Positions 42,792-43,606 of a DNA stretch of 43,606 nt are shown piece by piece. The stretch spans positions 1 through 43,606 of the forward strand of contig JAUWYP010000018.1 of the NCBI GenBank assembly GCA_030615765.1, read 5' to 3'. The position numbers were made by a program, and so were the translations under genes. Below the pieces are notes generated by a model. It saw only the letters and a program-made list of their open reading frames with translations, had not been told where the DNA came from and did no database searches. The stretch is from Dehalococcoidia bacterium (GTDB lineage: Bacteria; Chloroflexota; Dehalococcoidia; SM23-28-2). Position 1 is the first letter of the stretch. The number at the start of each line of letters is the position of its first letter.

Positions 42792-43606
42792 CTAAACCGC
42801 TCGGATCCGGCTGTGGTCGCCCAGGGTGAGGGCGCAGCGTCCGTCCTCCACCCCACCGTCCCCTCTCAGTTCCACGTACCGGCCGATGAGGCTGTCCTGA
42901 ATGCGGTAGCCCACGTCCTCGATCAACGTGTGCTCCATGACCACGCTGCTGGCGATGCGGCTGCCTTTCACCTGACAGTGGTGATAGATGGAGGTGTGGG
43001 GCCCTATTTCCGAATCCACGATGCGGCTCTCCTCGCCAATGATCAGAGGGCCCTCCAGGACGCTGTTGACCACCTGGGCGCCACGCTCGACGATCACCTT
43101 GCCCCGCACCCGCGAGGCGCTGTCGATGCTGCCGTCCTTCCTGGCCGGCAAGGCATCGAGAACGACCGCATTAGCCTCCAGGATATCGCCCATCTTGCCG
43201 GTGTCCATCCAGTATCGGTCCAGCTCCTGCGCACGCACGGCCAGCCCCTTATCGATGAGATACTGGATGGCGTCGGCGATCTCCAGCTCGCCGCGGGCGG
43301 AGGGCCGTAGCTGCTCCACCGCCTCGAACACATGCTGGTCGAACATGTAGACGCCGATCACCGCCAGGTCGCTGGGCGGCTGACGTGGCTTCTCCACGAC
43401 CCGCACCACCCGGCCGTCGACCAGCTCGGCCACGCCGAAGCTCTGGGGGGTGCCCACCCGGCTGAGAAGAAGCTGGCAGTTGCTGGAATCGCTGCGAAAG
43501 CGCTGCACAAGCGGGGCGACACCGCCCAGCACAAGGTTGTCGCCCAGGTAGAGAACGAAGGGATGGCCGGCCAGGAAATCAGCGGCGATCTTCACAGCGT
43601 GGGCGA
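42792..43606 (-). CDS. rfbA: Glucose-1-phosphate thymidylyltransferase, long type (partial)
   Basis: 271 residues are visible; the N-terminus lies off the right edge, so no start codon is shown. Transfers dTMP to glucose 1-phosphate, first step of dTDP-rhamnose. From the edge: AHAVKIAADFLAGHPFVLYLGDN, VEKPRQPPSDLAVIGVYMFDQ, GELEIADAIQYLIDKG, RYWMDTGKMGDILEAN, then a left-handed beta-helix domain (VIVERGAQVVNSVLEGPLIIGE and following hexapeptide repeats). The LbH tail separates it from short RmlA and suits the archaeal/Chloroflexota long type. It is the first visible gene of the rml cluster. Confidence 0.92.
   Translation of the reverse strand, partial: AHAVKIAADFLAGHPFVLYLGDNLVLGGVAPLVQRFRSDSSNCQLLLSRVGTPQSFGVAELVDGRVVRVVEKPRQPPSDLAVIGVYMFDQHVFEAVEQLRPSARGELEIADAIQYLIDKGLAVRAQELDRYWMDTGKMGDILEANAVVLDALPARKDGSIDSASRVRGKVIVERGAQVVNSVLEGPLIIGEESRIVDSEIGPHTSIYHHCQVKGSRIASSVVMEHTLIEDVGYRIQDSLIGRYVELRGDGGVEDGRCALTLGDHSRIRAV

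Overview
The window is a GC-rich (mostly low to mid 60s % GC) bacterial chromosome segment, packed with housekeeping, aromatic amino acid, transport and cell-surface genes. It has no rRNA, tRNA, CRISPR array or transposase gene that I can see. The gene order rpsB-tsf-pyrH-frr-uppS-cdsA-dxr-rseP-ispG-proS, a tryptophan T-box, a TrpB2-type tryptophan synthase and a remA-gmk pair together suggest a Chloroflexota bacterium, perhaps related to Dehalococcoidia. That placement is an inference from layout and protein style, not from a marker tree. Both ends are cut inside genes, and the length (43.6 kb) would fit a fosmid insert or a metagenomic contig.

Layout, left to right. (1) 1-2724, minus strand: infB-ylxR-nusA, read from a good promoter at about 2805-2833. 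The left end is strange: the initiation factor 2 reading frame runs through its N-terminal domain and most of its G domain, then switches in frame at about 306-345 to a clear SelB (selenocysteine elongation factor) sequence of lower GC content. (2) 2869-12801, minus strand: a long run from rpsB through translation, lipid-carrier and MEP-isoprenoid genes to ispG, a small membrane protein and proS. (3) 12946-16817, minus strand: scpA, aroF, aroH, trpA and a CPBP-family membrane protease, read in the order CPBP-trpA-aroH-aroF-scpA from their own promoter. A methyltransferase gene reads in the opposite direction at 16935-17519. (4) 17527-25231, minus strand: the main tryptophan operon trpB2-trpE-trpG-trpD-trpC-trpF-trpB, behind a consensus promoter and a T-box riboswitch whose specifier (UGG) and acceptor-pairing bulge (UGGC) both match tRNA-Trp. 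(5) 25463-30030, minus strand: an M50 protease, HD-domain protein, tyrA, aroA, remA and gmk. (6) 30131-35471: a branched-chain amino acid ABC transporter, livGFHM on the plus strand, with the binding-protein gene convergent to it across a strong shared hairpin. (7) 35525-37503, plus strand: a LysE exporter and a WecA/TagO-type phosphoglycosyltransferase. (8) 37458-43606, minus strand: rmlABCD dTDP-rhamnose synthesis genes followed by three glycosyltransferases.

Functionally, DAHP synthase, chorismate mutase, EPSP synthase, prephenate dehydrogenase and all the trp genes make the window a near-complete branch set for tryptophan and tyrosine. trpA, however, has been split from trpB and from T-box control. 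The trpE-trpG junction carries a hairpin repeat flanked by exact 13-bp direct repeats; removing it rebuilds a tight ancestral trpE-trpG junction. The surface genes at the right end should make and use dTDP-L-rhamnose for a polyprenol-linked glycan started by the WecA-like enzyme. The observations most worth following are the infB/selB chimera and the trpE-trpG insertion. No wholly novel multi-gene system was recognised.
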